From Mediterranea massiliensis (lineage in GTDB: Bacteria; Bacteroidota; Bacteroidia; Bacteroidales; Bacteroidaceae): a stretch of DNA of 32,285 nucleotides. Numbering within the stretch: the stretch's first letter is position 1; the number at the start of each line of letters is the position of its first letter. The stretch is from the NCBI RefSeq assembly GCF_900128475.1, contig NZ_LT635837.1, forward strand, positions 323,329 through 355,613, read 5' to 3'. The position numbers were made by a program, and so were the translations under genes. Of this stretch, positions 1 through 8,638 are shown piece by piece. Under the pieces are notes generated by a model. The model saw only the letters and a list, made by a program, of their open reading frames with translations. It was not told the DNA's origin and did no database searches.

Positions 1-582
1 GGCATCGTGGGCGGCATCTCCATCATCGGCACTTCGGGCATCGTGAAACCGTTCTCCACGGAGGCCTTCATCCACTCCATCGCCAAGTCCATGGACGTGG
101 CCCGCGCCACGGGCAGCCCCCGCGTCGTCATCAACTCCGGTGCCAAGAGCGAACGCTTCGTCCGTGCCTACTACCCCGACCTGCCTCCGCAAGCCTTCGT
201 ACACTACGGCAACTTTATCGGCGAGACGCTGAAGCTGGCCGACACCCTCCGCGTGCCCCGCGTCACACTGGGTGTCATGATAGGCAAGGCCGTCAAGCTG
301 GCCGAAGGCCATCTGGACACACACAGCCGCCAGGTGACGATGAATCGCGACTTCATCGCCTCGCTGGCCCGCGAAGCCGGATGCGACGACAACCTCTGTG
401 CCCGCATCGGCAGCCTCACCCTGGCACGCGAACTGTGGACGCTCCTGCCCCAAGCGCTCCTGCCCTCCTTTGCGCACGTCGTCCTGACACACTGCTACCG
501 GCATTGCGCTCCCCTGCTGCCCCACGGCGAACTGACCCTCCTGCTCATTTCGGAGGAAGGAAACATCTATACCCGACAGTGA
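1..582 (+). CDS. cbiD: Cobalt-precorrin-5B C1-methyltransferase CbiD, 3' part
   Basis: The reading frame is open from the first base and ends in TGA at 580-582, so only the C-terminal ~193 residues are present. The opening GGISIIGTSGIVKPFSTEA matches the glycine-rich GGISILGTTGIV segment typical of CbiD. The following part (INSGAKSERF, HYGNFIGE, GKAVKLAEGHLDTHS) also fits the family. CbiD uses S-adenosylmethionine to methylate C1 of cobalt-precorrin-5B in the anaerobic corrin-ring pathway. The gene converges on the LolC/E-type permease, with a long hairpin between them. The upstream part and any cobalamin operon lie outside the window. Confidence 0.9.
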   Translation, partial: GIVGGISIIGTSGIVKPFSTEAFIHSIAKSMDVARATGSPRVVINSGAKSERFVRAYYPDLPPQAFVHYGNFIGETLKLADTLRVPRVTLGVMIGKAVKLAEGHLDTHSRQVTMNRDFIASLAREAGCDDNLCARIGSLTLARELWTLLPQALLPSFAHVVLTHCYRHCAPLLPHGELTLLLISEEGNIYTRQ

Positions 583-639
583 GAATAAGGGCCGAACAGA
601 GCCCGTTCGTACGACGTAAATCGAACAAGAGCGGTTCAT

Positions 640-684
640 TGCAGTGTACTAAAGGATTTGACACAAATTCTTTAGTACACTGCA
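640..684. terminator. 45-bp near-perfect hairpin between convergent genes
   Basis: Fifteen-base arms, TGCAGTGTACTAAAG at 640-654 and its exact complement at 670-684, enclose a second stem (ATTTG/CAAAT) with a three-base loop. One base pair between the two stems does not match, but would be a G-U wobble in one RNA strand. It lies between the converging cbiD and permease genes, so a bidirectional terminator is the simplest reading. Neither side has a T-run, so it is not a canonical intrinsic terminator. A dispersed palindromic repeat is the alternative. Confidence 0.55.
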
Positions 685-699
685 GACGGTATAATCCGT

Positions 700-1944
700 T
701 TATTCGTAACGCATGGAGTCGGCAGGGCGGATGCGCGTGATGAAATAGGACGGACCGACCAGCATCAGTACCGATGCCAGCAGCGTGCCTGCGTTGAGCA
801 GCAGGAAAGCCCACAGATTGAACGAGACGGGAACGGTATCCATATAATACGTGTCAGGGTCGAGCTTGAAAAGGCCGAAACATCGCTGCACGGCGTAGAA
901 GGCCAGTCCGATGACATTGCCCCACAACATTCCCTTGCCGATTAGGAATACCGAAAACCACAGGAACAGGTGGCGGATGGTGCGGTTGTCGGCTCCGAGC
1001 GACTTCAGCACACCGATCATCGACGTGCGCTCGATGATGATGATGAGCAGTCCCGATATCATGGTAAAGCCCGCCACACCTATCATCAGCACCAGAATCA
1101 CCCAGATGTTGACGTCCAGAATGCCGAGCCAGGCAAAGATACCGGGATTGAGCTGCTCGATGTTGCGGGCACAGAACTCCTGCCCATAACGGTCTGTCTT
1201 GCCCTCCAAGGCGGAAGCAATCTCCCACGTGATGTCTTCCAGCCGGCTGTAGTCGGTCACCGTCAGCTCCAGTCCGCTGAAGCGGTCGGCTGTCCAGCGG
1301 TTCAGGCGGTTCACCGTATAGAGGTCGGTCAGCAGGTACAGGTTGTCGAACTCCGTCAGATTGGTCTGATAGATGCCGGCAATGACGAAGCGGCGGGCGC
1401 GGATGTCGTCCTGAATGAAGTACGTGTCCATCTTGTCGCCCAGCTTCAGTTTCAGCTTGTCGGCCAGCGAACGGGAGATGACCACCCGGTTGGACGAAGC
1501 TGTATCGCTGAACTGGGGCATCTCGCCCTCCAACAGGTGGCGGCGGAAGAACTCCGTGTCATAGTCCGGTCCGACACCCTTGAGCAGCATGCCCTGAAAA
1601 GCTTCGTCGGTCTTGATCATGCCCGCCTTGAGCGAATAGCGCTGCACGTGGCGGATGTAGGAAAGGGCACGGAGAGAGTCGAGCTCAGCCGTGGTCATGG
1701 AGACGGGTAGTGACTCGTAGAGGGAACCGGCATCGAGATTGGTTATCTGGATATGGGCGCCGAAACCGGCAATCTTGTCGCGCACCTCCTTCTTGAAGCC
1801 CACAATGACGGAAACGGCCACAATCATCACCGCCAGTCCGATGGCAATGCCGGTCATGGCTATCAGCACCGCCGGCCGCGACACTTGCCGGCCGGAATCG
1901 TTGTCACGATAGATGCGATGGGCAATGAAAAGAGGCAGGTTCAT
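700..1944 (-). CDS. LolC/LolE-type ABC transporter permease
   Basis: 414 residues from the ATG at 1942-1944. The N-terminus carries the LolC/E-like signature: SRPAVLIAMTGIAIGLAV (first membrane helix, about residues 22-48) followed by GFKKEV. A large periplasmic domain follows, then three C-terminal helices with the FtsX-type motif ERTSMIGVLKSLGA. This topology is that of inner-membrane permeases that pull lipoproteins out of the membrane or drive MacB-like mechanotransmission. No ATPase lies next to it. The gene starts 4 bases after the stop of the aminotransferase (1949-1951), so the two are probably co-transcribed and coupled. A longer frame to 1995 would overlap the upstream gene and is less likely. 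It is distinct in sequence from the ten permeases at 4.7-19.4 kb. Confidence 0.85.
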   Translation of the reverse strand: MNLPLFIAHRIYRDNDSGRQVSRPAVLIAMTGIAIGLAVMIVAVSVIVGFKKEVRDKIAGFGAHIQITNLDAGSLYESLPVSMTTAELDSLRALSYIRHVQRYSLKAGMIKTDEAFQGMLLKGVGPDYDTEFFRRHLLEGEMPQFSDTASSNRVVISRSLADKLKLKLGDKMDTYFIQDDIRARRFVIAGIYQTNLTEFDNLYLLTDLYTVNRLNRWTADRFSGLELTVTDYSRLEDITWEIASALEGKTDRYGQEFCARNIEQLNPGIFAWLGILDVNIWVILVLMIGVAGFTMISGLLIIIIERTSMIGVLKSLGADNRTIRHLFLWFSVFLIGKGMLWGNVIGLAFYAVQRCFGLFKLDPDTYYMDTVPVSFNLWAFLLLNAGTLLASVLMLVGPSYFITRIRPADSMRYE

Positions 1945-1948
1945 ACGA

Positions 1949-3148
1949 TTACTCCGTTCTTCCAGGATATGCCTCCAAAGCCTTCTGCAGGACAAAGAGG
2001 GCGCGTGTCAGGTCTTCCTTCTTCAACACGTAAGCGATGCGCACCTCGTTGCGCCCGGCACCGGGCGTGGTATAGAAGCCCGAGGCAGGCGCCATGAACA
2101 CCGTCTGTCCCTCGTACTCGAAGTCGGAAAGGCACCAAGCACAGAATTTGTCGGAATCGTCTACCGGCAGCTTGGCCACGGTATAGAAAGCTCCCATCGG
2201 AATGGGCGAATAGACGCCTGGAATGCGGTTCAGCCCATCAATGAGGCACTTGCGGCGCTCCACATATTCGTCGTACGTGTCGCGCAGATAGTCCTCACCG
2301 GCTTCGAGCGAGGCCTCGGCTGCAATCTGTCCAATCAAAGGAGGACTGAGGCGCGCCTGGCAAAACTTCATCACGGCATCGCGGATTTCCTTGTTCTTCG
2401 TAATCAGTGCCCCGATGCGGATGCCGCACTCCGAATAACGCTTCGACACAGAATCGATGAGCACCACGTTCTGCTCGATGCCCTCCAGGTGGCAGGCCGA
2501 TATGTAGGGTGAGCCGGTATAGATGAACTCGCGGTACACCTCGTCCGAGAAGAGAAAGAGGTCGTACTTCTTCACCAGATCACGTATCTGATTCATCTCG
2601 CGGCGGGTATAGAGGTAACCCGTCGGGTTATTGGGATTGCAGATGAGGATGGCACGGGTGCGCTCGTTGATCAGCTCTTCGAACTTCTCCACCTTGGGCA
2701 GCGAGAAGCCTTCCTCAATGGTGGTGGCGATGGTGCGTATCTTGGCACCGGCCGAGATGGCGAAAGCCATGTAGTTGGCATAGGCCGGTTCGGGCACGAT
2801 GATTTCGTCGCCAGGGTTCAGGCAGGCCATAAAGGAAAAGAGTACCGCCTCCGAACCGCCCGAAGTCACGATGATGTCGTCTGCCGTCAAGTGGATGTTA
2901 TACTTCGCATAGTAGCCCACCAGCTTCTCGCGGTAACTGCGGTAGCCCGCACTGGGACTGTACTCCAGCACCTTGCGGTCGACGTTACGGATTGCATCAA
3001 GAGCCACCTGTGGCGTGGGCAGGTCGGGCTGTCCGATGTTCAGGTGGAATACATGGATGCCCCTCTGTTTGGCGGCATCGGCCAGCGGAGCCAGCTTGCG
3101 GATAGGGGATGCGGGCATCTCCGTTCCCCGGATAGATATTTTCGGCAT
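1949..3148 (-). CDS. Class I/II PLP-dependent aminotransferase
   Basis: 399 residues, the usual length for aspartate-aminotransferase-like fold type I enzymes. Visible landmarks are NIGQPDLPTP (residues 37-46), VTSGGSEA around 94-101, NPNNPTGYLY (171-180), SDEVYREF (201-208, with the cofactor-binding Asp202), SVSKRYSECGIRIG with the Schiff-base lysine at 236, and a C-terminal NEVRIAY arginine that would bind the substrate carboxylate. It should transfer an amino group between an amino acid and a 2-oxo acid. Which amino acid cannot be told from sequence. An AAGGAAAG-like ribosome site precedes the ATG at 3146-3148. It heads an operon with the downstream LolC/E-type permease. Confidence 0.92.
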   Translation of the reverse strand: MPKISIRGTEMPASPIRKLAPLADAAKQRGIHVFHLNIGQPDLPTPQVALDAIRNVDRKVLEYSPSAGYRSYREKLVGYYAKYNIHLTADDIIVTSGGSEAVLFSFMACLNPGDEIIVPEPAYANYMAFAISAGAKIRTIATTIEEGFSLPKVEKFEELINERTRAILICNPNNPTGYLYTRREMNQIRDLVKKYDLFLFSDEVYREFIYTGSPYISACHLEGIEQNVVLIDSVSKRYSECGIRIGALITKNKEIRDAVMKFCQARLSPPLIGQIAAEASLEAGEDYLRDTYDEYVERRKCLIDGLNRIPGVYSPIPMGAFYTVAKLPVDDSDKFCAWCLSDFEYEGQTVFMAPASGFYTTPGAGRNEVRIAYVLKKEDLTRALFVLQKALEAYPGRTE

Positions 3149-3218
3149 GAGTCTTTCCTTTTTACAGTTTAGAGATTTGCATTTGCTGATACTTTCAATC
3201 CCAATCTTTTAGGAACTG

Positions 3219-3226
3219 CAAATGTA
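3219..3226 (-). promoter_or_regulatory. Bacteroides -7 promoter box for the aminotransferase operon
   Basis: Read on the minus strand, TACATTTG matches TAnnTTTG. A clear -33 TTTG is not present at the usual 19-21 base distance. Transcription would start near 3213, giving a leader of about 65 bases. Confidence 0.5.
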
Positions 3227-3318
3227 GCGATTTATTTGATACCACAGGAACGCATGGCATAAAAACTTTAAAAACCTTATCTATATTAAAAACGTTATGT
3301 CATATGGAAAGAAACTCG

Positions 3319-3326
3319 TACCTTTG
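3319..3326 (+). promoter_or_regulatory. Bacteroides -7 promoter box for the isomerase-like gene
   Basis: TACCTTTG matches TAnnTTTG 28 bases before the ATG at 3355. The -33 region is weak. An ATG at 3332 is in another frame and soon stops, so 3355 is kept as the start. Confidence 0.5.
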
Positions 3327-3354
3327 AATATATGAAAACGTCAATTATACTATC

Positions 3355-4590
3355 ATGGTCATCAATCTCATAACATTCGCCTCACTGCTCCACAAGCAAG
3401 CATCCGTCCGCAGTTCGCACGAAACCATCCTTGCAGAGCTGGAAAAATATTTCACCGTCCACCTGGTGGATTACCAGCAAATGGGCCGGCTCACCCCCGA
3501 CGATTTCAGCATCCTGTTCATCGCTACCGGCGGAGTGGAGAGGCTGGTCATCCAGCACTTCGAACAGCTGCCCCGCCCTGCCATCCTCCTGGCCGACGGC
3601 ATGCAGAACTCACTGGCTTCGGCGCTCGAAATCTCGTCGTGGCTGCGTGCCCGGGGCATGAAGAGTGAAATTCTGCACGGCGAACTGACGGAAATCATCA
3701 AGCGGCTGTTCGTGATGTACAACAACTTCAAGGCGCAACGTCAGATATCGGGTTCGCGCATCGGCGTCATCGGTACGCCCTCCAGCTGGCTCATCGCCAG
3801 CAATGTGGACTATCTGCTGGCCAAGCGGCGCTGGGGTGTGGAATACATCGACGTACCGCTCGAACGCGTTGTAGAGTATTACAACGCCATCTCGGACGAA
3901 GAGGTGGGCGACGCCTCCGCCCAGCTGGCCGGACAGGCCCTTGCCTGCCGCGAAGCGACTCCCGACGACATGCTCAAGGCAATGAAAGTCTACCGGGCAC
4001 TCAAGCGGATAGCCGAAGAAGAAAAGCTGTCGGCCCTGACGCTGAGCTGCTTCCGCCTGATCGAGCTGACCGGCACCACGGGCTGTCTGGCCCTGTCGCT
4101 GCTGAACGATGAAGGCATCATTGCCGGATGCGAGGGCGACCTCCAGTCGGTCTTCACCATGCTGGTAGTCAAGACGCTGACGGCCCAGTCGTCCTTCATG
4201 GCCAACCCGTCGATGATCAACGCCCGCACCAACGAAATCGTACTGTCCCATTGCACCATCGGCCTGAAGCAGACAGAGAAATTTATCCTGCGCAGCCACT
4301 TCGAAACCAACCTGAGCATCGGCATCCAGGGACTGCTCCCCACGGGCGACGTGACTCTCGTGAAGTGTGGCGGCGAATGTCTGGACGAATATTACCTGAC
4401 CACCGGCACACTGACTGAAAACACCAACTACCTCAACATGTGCCGCACCCAGGTACGCGTCCGCCTCAACTCGCCGGCCGACTACTTCCTGAGGAATCCC
4501 CTGGGCAACCACCACATCCTGCTCCACGGCAATTACGAAACCGTCTTCAACGAATTCTTCCAGGTCAATGCCTGCAAGCGGACGGAATGA
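3355..4590 (+). CDS. L-fucose/L-arabinose isomerase-like protein
   Basis: 411 residues, shorter than true L-fucose isomerase (about 590). The C-terminal half keeps features of the FucI/AraA superfamily: GCEGDLQS (Glu260 and Asp262, placed like the metal-binding acids), then a late GNHHILLHGNY (His386/His387), where the fold normally supplies the metal-binding histidine. The N-terminal half reads as Rossmann-like alpha/beta segments (GVIGTPSSWLIAS near 135-147). Interconversion of an aldose and a ketose is therefore plausible, but the substrate is unknown and a non-catalytic role cannot be excluded. It is monocistronic: promoter box at 3319, hairpin after the stop, and the next gene converges on it. 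Confidence 0.7.
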   Translation: MVINLITFASLLHKQASVRSSHETILAELEKYFTVHLVDYQQMGRLTPDDFSILFIATGGVERLVIQHFEQLPRPAILLADGMQNSLASALEISSWLRARGMKSEILHGELTEIIKRLFVMYNNFKAQRQISGSRIGVIGTPSSWLIASNVDYLLAKRRWGVEYIDVPLERVVEYYNAISDEEVGDASAQLAGQALACREATPDDMLKAMKVYRALKRIAEEEKLSALTLSCFRLIELTGTTGCLALSLLNDEGIIAGCEGDLQSVFTMLVVKTLTAQSSFMANPSMINARTNEIVLSHCTIGLKQTEKFILRSHFETNLSIGIQGLLPTGDVTLVKCGGECLDEYYLTTGTLTENTNYLNMCRTQVRVRLNSPADYFLRNPLGNHHILLHGNYETVFNEFFQVNACKRTE

Positions 4591-4604
4591 GAGGATGAGC
4601 GGTG

Positions 4605-4641
4605 AGCGGTTAGTATGCCATTCAGATGGTTACTAACCGCT
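4605..4641. terminator. Hairpin between convergent genes
   Basis: AGCGGTTAGTA (4605-4615) is exactly complementary to TACTAACCGCT (4631-4641). An inner CCAT/ATGG stem surrounds a TCAG loop. It sits between the ends of the isomerase-like gene and the last permease gene of the minus-strand operon and may end both transcripts. No T-run follows on either strand, so termination is inferred from position and stem strength only. Confidence 0.5.
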
Positions 4642-4667
4642 AACCGTTCACCGCTAACCACTCAACA

Positions 4668-5921
4668 TCACTCATCGTGCAGCGCCGCGGCAGGCTGTAT
4701 CTTCATGGCCCTGCGGGCGGGATACCAGATACCGGCCACAATAACCAGTCCCAGCAACAACACGGCTGCCACGAAACATCCTGCAAAACGTCCCCCTGTC
4801 ACGTCCATCAGTGTATGGACGGTAAGGTCGGCCACCTGGATGTTGAAAGCCACCACCAAGGCCGGCACGGCGGCCATCAGCAGAAGCATAATGCCTTCCG
4901 ACAGGAAATAAACCATCACCTTCCGGCGGCTGCTGCCCATGGCCATGCGGATCGCCACCTCGCAACGGCGTTTGCGGGTGCGGTACCAGAAGGTAGCAAA
5001 TACACACAGGAATACATTGAACAAGAAGAAGGCTGCCACGGCATAGACCGTGTTCAGGTAGTTCACCGTACCCTGCTGCAAGTCGTAGGCCACCTTCATG
5101 TCGTCGTACGAACGGATGTGGTCCAGATAGAAGATGCCGCGGTCGAACACCGGCTGCATGTCTTTGCGGAAGCGTTCGGCAAAGCCTGCCACATGATCAG
5201 GCGACACCCGCAGGGCCACATGTTGCCAGAAAAGGGGACGTTCGATGGGTTGGTAGATGAGGGGCTGGTAGCGGGCATAGTCGTCCAGCTTCTGCCGGGG
5301 CAAGACGGCGGTTACCCGATAATTGGTCACCGGACGGGCCGACTTCAGGTAATAAGGATTGAAGCAAGTCTTACCCACAGCATCGGCCACCCGAGGCAGG
5401 TGGTAGACGGAGTCGGCCAGGTCGGCACTCATCAGTACCGGCACGGGATATTCGGCAGGCGACCAGTGAGCCTCGTCCAGTTGTCCGGCCAGCGGTTTCA
5501 CACGGAACACCTTGAAATAGGAGGCCGAAACATAGCGCACGAAGCAGTCTACCGTATGCGTGGAATCGGTATGCGAAGCATAGCCTTCGAACATGGACTC
5601 GTCGGTGTAGGGAACACTGCCGTAGTAGCTGCACACCTCCTCTACGCCGGGATAGTCCTTGATCAGGTTGTACAGGTAAGTGAAGTCCTCGCCTGCCTGC
5701 CGGTTGTCGGCGTCATTGATGACTTCCAGCGGCTTCGTTCCCACGGTCAGGTCGAACACGCACGAAGTGTCATACCCCTTGGGCTGACGGGCTGCTCCCT
5801 CGTAGTTGTATACCAGGTCGACACCATACCACAGCAGTACGGTTACGATTGACAATTCGATCCAAAGCCACGCATTGGCGCGACGCTGGTTCCATATCTG
5901 ACTGAAAATCTGTTTCCACAT
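4668..5921 (-). CDS. FtsX/MacB-type ABC permease, type A (pair 5)
   Basis: 417 residues and the last gene of the ATPase-headed operon. The layout is an amphipathic start (FSQIWNQRRANAW), one membrane helix at about 18-38, a periplasmic domain of about 240 residues, then three helices. A cytoplasmic coupling motif TRKRRCEVAIRMAMGSSRR sits after the second helix, and the C-terminus is YPARRAMKIQPAAALHDE. I call this class 'type A'. Its members in this locus share the QI-N--R-N start and the PARRA--I-P-EAL-DE end. It starts 4 bases after the stop of its type B partner, so the two are probably coupled and may form a heterodimer, as LolC and LolE do. It has no ATPase domain. The exported substrate is unknown. 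Confidence 0.87.
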   Translation of the reverse strand: MWKQIFSQIWNQRRANAWLWIELSIVTVLLWYGVDLVYNYEGAARQPKGYDTSCVFDLTVGTKPLEVINDADNRQAGEDFTYLYNLIKDYPGVEEVCSYYGSVPYTDESMFEGYASHTDSTHTVDCFVRYVSASYFKVFRVKPLAGQLDEAHWSPAEYPVPVLMSADLADSVYHLPRVADAVGKTCFNPYYLKSARPVTNYRVTAVLPRQKLDDYARYQPLIYQPIERPLFWQHVALRVSPDHVAGFAERFRKDMQPVFDRGIFYLDHIRSYDDMKVAYDLQQGTVNYLNTVYAVAAFFLFNVFLCVFATFWYRTRKRRCEVAIRMAMGSSRRKVMVYFLSEGIMLLLMAAVPALVVAFNIQVADLTVHTLMDVTGGRFAGCFVAAVLLLGLVIVAGIWYPARRAMKIQPAAALHDE

Positions 5922-5925
5922 GGTT

Positions 5926-7275
5926 TTATTCTCCTCCCGTTAATGTATAAGAAATGCTGCGGTGAACGGCCATCCAGGCAGGCAGCAGGGTCGAAAGCGC
6001 GTTGAATACCAGGCAAACCGCCAGCACTACCAGAAACAGGCCCGGACGCAGCAACAGGTCACCGCCCAAGGCAATGCCTTCGATTCGGACTCCACCCATG
6101 CCGAAGAGCCAGGTGCTGCCGGCCACCACCAGCAGACACGACAAGACATAGCCCAGCACGCCACCTATCAGGGTCGTGCCCAGACTCTCGGCAAAGAGGT
6201 GGCCGATGATATTGGCGTTGGAAGCTCCGTAAGCCTTGCGGATGGCTATCTCGCCCAACCGGCTCTGCATCTGCGCATGGACCAGCCCCGAGATACCCAC
6301 GGCCGGCACAACCAGCAGCACAATCAGCAGCAAGGCATAGACCAGCCGCGCGTCGATGCTGCTGCCGCGGAAAAAGGTGTACTCCGTATGCGTGTACAGA
6401 CGCGGATCTTTCAGCACGTACTCCAATCCCTGGCTATTCAGCTGTTCCATCCGGCGGTTTACCTCAGCACGCACCTGGGCGGCCGAGGTACCAGGCGACA
6501 GGTGGAGTACGGAGTAGCGGTATCCAATCAGGCCGCCGGTATCGGTGGCCGGACTGAGATTTTCTTCGTTGGTCAGGGTGAACGGCTCCCACACATCGGC
6601 ATAGGCTGTCTGGAAGATGGAGCTGACATCGCTCACGACCCCTACCACGCGTGCCTGCTGAAAGTCGAGCAACAACTGCTTGCCTACCGCCTCATCGGCC
6701 CCGCCAAACAGTTGGCGGGCCAAGTGCTCGCTGATGACGATGAAGCGGCGTATCACGCCGTCGTTACGGCTGCGTGTCTCCCGCCACTCGTCATCGGCCG
6801 GTTCGAAAGCAGCCTGGCCGGCATCGTACTCGGACCGGGTGAACGGTCGGCCCGCCACAAAGTGGTAGCTGAAAAAGTCGAACCAGTTGGCGGAAACGGG
6901 GCGCAGCATCACGGAATGCCGGTCAGAGGAGGCGGGCAAGGAACACAAGGCGTTGCTGAGTCCGCCATGAAAGGTAAGCTCGTCCACGCCGGGCAGTGAG
7001 TCCAGAAGAGCATGGAAAGCGGTGGGTCCCAGCCCATGGTAGCCCCACATGTTGGTACCATCGGGACGCATGCACTGGGTGCCGTCGTTGTAAATCAGCC
7101 GACTGCGCCTCGTTTCCGGAGCCACATTGGCCGTACGGAAGTCGTAGACCATCACCACCACCATGATGAAGGCGATGGTCACCGCCGTACCTACCACACA
7201 CACCGTGGTATAGAAGCGGTGCTGACCCAGCAGACGGAAGTAGGAATGCAAGTTGTGTAGCAAAGAATGTTTCAT
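5926..7275 (-). CDS. FtsX/MacB-type ABC permease, type B (pair 5)
   Basis: 449 residues. The first membrane helix (CVVGTAVTIAFIMVVVMVY) is followed by the NVAPETRRSRLIYND segment that corresponds to PE-NR-R-L in the other type B proteins. Then come a long periplasmic domain containing ARVVGVVSDVS, and three C-terminal helices with QSRLGEIAIRKAYGASNAN as coupling motif. The C-terminus (LPAWMAVHRSISYTLTGGE) has diverged from the RASRMNIVEAING ending of the type B genes at 8.6 and 11.5 kb. It is 33 bases downstream of the previous type A gene and nearly contiguous with its own type A partner. It presumably uses the single ATPase of the operon. Confidence 0.87.
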   Translation of the reverse strand: MKHSLLHNLHSYFRLLGQHRFYTTVCVVGTAVTIAFIMVVVMVYDFRTANVAPETRRSRLIYNDGTQCMRPDGTNMWGYHGLGPTAFHALLDSLPGVDELTFHGGLSNALCSLPASSDRHSVMLRPVSANWFDFFSYHFVAGRPFTRSEYDAGQAAFEPADDEWRETRSRNDGVIRRFIVISEHLARQLFGGADEAVGKQLLLDFQQARVVGVVSDVSSIFQTAYADVWEPFTLTNEENLSPATDTGGLIGYRYSVLHLSPGTSAAQVRAEVNRRMEQLNSQGLEYVLKDPRLYTHTEYTFFRGSSIDARLVYALLLIVLLVVPAVGISGLVHAQMQSRLGEIAIRKAYGASNANIIGHLFAESLGTTLIGGVLGYVLSCLLVVAGSTWLFGMGGVRIEGIALGGDLLLRPGLFLVVLAVCLVFNALSTLLPAWMAVHRSISYTLTGGE

Positions 7276-7308
7276 TTTATTTATTATTTAGTGGTTAGCG
7301 CTCAATCA

Positions 7309-8613
7309 TTACTCATCGTGCAACGCCTCCGCCGGCTGTATCTTCATGGCACGGCGGGCCGGATACCATACGCCCACCACAATCATCACAGCCATCAGCA
7401 GCCACGAGAGTACAAGGGCGAGGAAAAAGCGGGAAGCATCGAAAGGAAGCTGTGTCACGTCCACCAGCTCGGCCACGCCGATGTTCATCGCGATGATGGC
7501 AGCGGGCACGGCGGCCAGTGTCAACAACAACAGTCCCTCGGCAATCAGGCGCAGGAAGATGCCCCGGCGCGTACTGCCCATCGCCATGCGGAGGGCCACC
7601 TCCTTGCGGCGGTGCTGCGTGCGGAACCAGAAGGTACCGATCACACCCAGGAAGATGTTGAGCAGCAGGAAGCCCAGGATGCAGAGCTGCGTCTTGACTT
7701 CGTCTACATTCTCCAGCTCGTTGACATAGCGCAACTGGCTGAAGGGCTGTATGTCAAGCAGGTAGGTATTGCCCACACGGTAGAGGCGGTCGGCATCGGC
7801 CATGAGCGCATCCATGAAACCGTGGTCGGCGTCCGGCGACACGCGCAAGCTCAGTTGCAGGTAGGCCGTGTTCTCGAACTCCATCATCACTTCACGCGGA
7901 AAGTCGGTGGCGATGAAAGGCCCGCCCCACTGGTCGGCAGTCTCAAAGTGGTTCCAGCGCGTGGGCTCGGCTATACCGATAACGCGCAGGCGGTTGTCAC
8001 TGTCCGGGTTCCACAGGGGCAACTGACGACCCAGCAACGCCGTGGCGTCGGGCATGCCCAAGGATTCGTATTTTGCAACCGCATTACGCGACAGGATCAT
8101 CGTGCCCGGCTTTAGCACAGCGGCCAGCGAGTCGGAGCTCGTGGTGCGCACCGTCCGCCCGTCGGCATCCTGCACGGCTACCCCTTGAATGCGGAACAGG
8201 CGCAGGTAATCAGACTGAGCCAGTCGGTGCATGGTGTGGACCGACACCGTATCCACGAAGACTTCAATGCCGTTGCTGCCGTCACCGTAGGGGATGCAGT
8301 TCTGTGAGATGGCCACCGCTTCCACGCCGGGACGATGACGCAGACGCTCGGCTATCTCCAGCAGGGCGTCCATGTCGTCTTCGATGGTGAGATTGGGGTC
8401 GTATAAGGCGGAGTTGGGAGTCAGCCGGTTCACCGTCAGGTTATAGCAATGTTCCGTATCGAACCCCATCGGGGCGAAATAGACACGGGCCGTCGTGCAA
8501 CACCAGTCCACGATGTACCACAACACCACGAAGACAACCAACAGTTCCAAGGCGAGGAAGAAGTTGCTCCGCCATTCGTTTCGTATTTGAGTAAATATTT
8601 TCTTTTCCATCAT
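7309..8613 (-). CDS. FtsX/MacB-type ABC permease, type A (pair 4)
   Basis: 434 residues from the first of two adjacent ATG codons (8611-8613; the second, at 8608-8610, is equally possible). The start KKIFTQIRNEWRSNFFLALE is almost the same as in the type A gene at 10.2 kb. One N-terminal helix, a periplasmic domain, and three C-terminal helices with RTQHRRKEVALRMAMGSTRR follow. It ends in ARRAMKIQPAEALHDE. The last 42 bases of the gene match those of the 10.2-kb type A gene at 41 positions, which suggests recent duplication or gene conversion. Confidence 0.87.
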   Translation of the reverse strand: MMEKKIFTQIRNEWRSNFFLALELLVVFVVLWYIVDWCCTTARVYFAPMGFDTEHCYNLTVNRLTPNSALYDPNLTIEDDMDALLEIAERLRHRPGVEAVAISQNCIPYGDGSNGIEVFVDTVSVHTMHRLAQSDYLRLFRIQGVAVQDADGRTVRTTSSDSLAAVLKPGTMILSRNAVAKYESLGMPDATALLGRQLPLWNPDSDNRLRVIGIAEPTRWNHFETADQWGGPFIATDFPREVMMEFENTAYLQLSLRVSPDADHGFMDALMADADRLYRVGNTYLLDIQPFSQLRYVNELENVDEVKTQLCILGFLLLNIFLGVIGTFWFRTQHRRKEVALRMAMGSTRRGIFLRLIAEGLLLLTLAAVPAAIIAMNIGVAELVDVTQLPFDASRFFLALVLSWLLMAVMIVVGVWYPARRAMKIQPAEALHDE

Positions 8614-8638
8614 GATTGTGTTTTCCTTCTATACATCC

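Noticed and set aside
3254..3270. TGGCATAAAAACTTTA as a sigma-54 promoter of the isomerase-like gene
   Set aside because: It lacks the essential GC of the -12 element, and a -7 box of the housekeeping type lies closer to the gene.
4677..5852. Long plus-strand frame of 391 codons opposite a permease gene
   Set aside because: It is antisense to a recognisable permease and rich in His, Gln and Arg, as expected from the complement of GC-rich codons. No homology or start context supports it.
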